Origin: Endomychus coccineus | Taxonomy: Eukaryota; Arthropoda; Insecta; Coleoptera; Endomychidae | Direction of reading: 5' to 3' | Assembly (NCBI GenBank): GCA_958510875.1 | Contig: OY294069.1 | Coordinates: 182,821,112-182,885,111, forward strand | DNA: 64,000 bases | Shown here: positions 53,508 through 56,500 of the stretch, piece after piece | Position numbering within the stretch: the first letter of the stretch is position 1 | How the letters are laid out: each line of letters begins with the position of its first letter | The notes under the pieces: model-generated | What the model was told of the DNA's origin: nothing | The model's database searches: none | The model's input: only the letters and a program-made list of their open reading frames with translations | Position numbers and translations under genes: made by a program

Positions 53508-56500
53508 GTCTTTATTCAGTATTTAGTTACATTATAAATAAAGTAGAAAAAATAAATAAATTCAATTCTATGTGAACAGTTATATACTGAATCTCAGGGC
53601 GAAGTTCAGTTAGATGGCAAGCCATTTACTGTTCTTCCACTTAACCCTGCACAATATATTGAGACTATAATACACTACAAGTAATTAAACAATTTAATAA
53701 TAATAATAATAGTGATAATAATAATAATAACAATAATAATAATAATAATAATATATTTATTCTTACCGAATAATTTTGTTTCAATTAAATTTTAATTGTT
53801 GAGAATTAGATTAGATATAAAAATAATAAGAACTTTTAGAAAAGATACTAAGTATATTAAATGTTATTCTCCTGTAAACTTCTTAAGAAACGAATCATAG
53901 CACATTTGAATGTTTTTTTTGTTTTAGCCTTTATTTTTGACGGAATGCTATTATAGATGTGTACAACTTGATATGAGAAAGATCTTTCATACAATTTAAG
54001 CCTGTGTCTTGGTATAACCAGCATATCTCGTTTACGAACGTTCAAGTTATAAAGATCTGATCTAAATCTTATTTTTTTGTAAAGATAAGGTGGTGATTTA
54101 TCTTGCAAAATTTTGTAATATAACGTAGCTGCCTGTAGTTTAAACCTATTATTCATGTTCAACCATTTAGCATCTTTCAGCCTGTGAGATATATGTTGAT
54201 ATTTACGGATCCCATAGGCAAACCTTAAACACGAATTTTGCAATTTTTGTATTTTATATTGGTGAATGGAGTCTATGCAAGCTGAAAACACCTGTGAGCA
54301 ATAGTTCAGATGAGATAATACTAAAGTATCACAGAGTAATAATTTAGTTTTTGTAGGTAGATTAGTTCTGTGTGGATATAGCAACTTTAAATTTGCATAA
54401 CCTTTTTGTATACATTTAGAAACATGTGTTTTATATCTGAAACCATTCTCTATATATAAGCCAAGATTCTTTACTACATCAACTAAAGGAATTGGCTCAG
54501 AGTTTATTGTTATTAGTACCTGATCCTTTAATTGTGCACACACATTTTTATTGCCCAATAATATAGCTACAGATTTCGTTGGATTGAGAAACAGAGAATG
54601 ACTCTCAGACATTTTGAATATAGCATCCAGATTTGAATTTACTCTACGGAGTGCATCATTAAGTTCAGTGGGTTTAAAGATATAATATAGCTGTGTATCA
54701 TCAGCATACATATGGATAATGCAATATTTTAAAAATTTTGGAAAGTTATGGGTACATAATGTAAATAACAGAGGACCTAGTATGGACCCTTGAGGTACCT
54801 CCACATGTGACCTTAGCAAAATCGGATAAGTTTCCATTCAGTTTGACCTGTTGTACCCTTTCTGTTAAATATGATGCCACTAGAGATCATGCATCTTCTT
54901 TGAGACCAGCAAATTTCATAATTGTCAGTAACAACTTATGAGAAATATTGTATCAAATGCTTTAGAGAAATCAAGTAGAATCAATATAGCAACTAATCCA
55001 TCATCACTTGCCTTTAGTATGTCATCATTGACATTGAGTAAAGCTGTAGTACAGCTATACCCGGTGCGAAACCCTGATTGGCAGTCTGGTAGAATATCAA
55101 GAGTTGATAATTGTTGAAGCATAACCTTCTCTAAGACTTTCGACAGCACAGGCAAAATGCTGATTGGACGCAGTTGAGTGTAGTCAGATGGATTATCAAC
55201 TTTAGCTACAGGAATTACTATGGCTTCTTTAAATGACTTGGGAAAATAATTTCCCCGAATGCAGGAGTTGATAATGTTTGTTATAAATGGGACAATATAT
55301 GTTCCACAAGTTCTAATCATGTTTATATTATTATTATCAGTTCCTGAAGCATCGGTTTTGATGTCATTAAGAATTCGTATAATATGCTGATTGTCTATTG
55401 TAGTGAAGTTAAATTGTGACTTGCCATTCGATCTATTTTCATTGTAATAATTGTAAGTAGTATCAGATACATTACCTTGAGGTATTTTATTTAAAAAAAA
55501 GTTATTTATTTCATTTACAGTTTAGGAAGATTAGTCTGAGTTTGTATTTTGAATAATTGGACATTACAGCTATACACGATTTTAATGAATTATTAACTAG
55601 TTTAACGGATAACGGATTCCTGGTAATCTGTTGGGGACCATCATATCACTTTTAAAATACGGTAAAGACAAATATCTAGGTAATTTAGAAGGGATAGAAA
55701 TGTATAAACGGAAAGCAATTTATTAAACTCAGATTTATCTACAACTGAGGGTAATCTCTTATCTGCATTACATACGTTTTATTTTGTGATTTAGTTTACT
55801 CTGATGATGGCTACTTGGTAGCCGAAATGTCCTCAGTACTTTGATAGTATTTTTTTCAGTGGATAAGGACGATTGTTTCTTGTCAATAGTGCTATAATAT
55901 ATCCACAATGTGAGCTCTTTTATAGTTTATTATTATTATTAACTTGGAATAATATTGATATTTTATTGGTATTAAACACGAAGCAGTAAAGTATATTGTC
56001 TCGATTAATCGGAAACAAATCCTGAAATAACTTTTTATCACGTGATAAAATCGCCTCAATATTGATACTTTTCAAAGTTGCGATTTATTTAATGAGGAAA
56101 TTTAATCAAGACGTACAAAGCAAAACGGCTCACATTCCATCTGGGTTTTATGCCCTTCTGAACGACGTTATTAATTAAATTTATTACCTATTAAGGGATT
56201 AGACTTATTTCAGAATACAACTTATATATAAAGTGATAAAGTTTAATGGCTAACTTTGCTACAAATTAAGATAAATTAATGTTACAAATCTCGATTGTCC
56301 CTTCATATACATTGCACTAAAAGTGGCAGGCGGGCGAAGAAAACTTATCCCTAACCTACCGAAGAATTCAATTATGACGTAAATCAGACAGCTGCTGGAA
56401 ATAATGCTAATTGTTTAAAATTTGAAATGCAACTGATACAAAAAATTGTATTACTATATAAACATAGAATATCTTTCTGGATAATTTCAAAAAACCGTCA

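Larger units (their letters stand above)
53467..55545 (-). pseudogene. 5'-truncated LINE, related to the older LINE at 14.4-19.65 kb
   Basis: The minus strand gives two reverse-transcriptase pieces. The first (55320-54925) has [20 protein letters not shown] and [10 protein letters not shown]. The second (54837-53857, 326 codons) has [40 protein letters not shown] and the C-terminal [16 protein letters not shown] ... [12 protein letters not shown] frameshifted gap of about 90 bp separates them. An internal (ATT)n lies in the 3' UTR at 53696-53752 and the terminal (ATT)n tail at 53471-53506. The shared GTGGAAGAAC in the 3' UTR links it to the LINE at 14395-19656. No endonuclease region is left. 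Confidence 0.85.

Noticed and set aside
53471..53752. AAT tracts as a CRISPR-like or independent microsatellite array
   Set aside because: They are trinucleotide runs in the 3' UTR and tail of a LINE and have no spacers.
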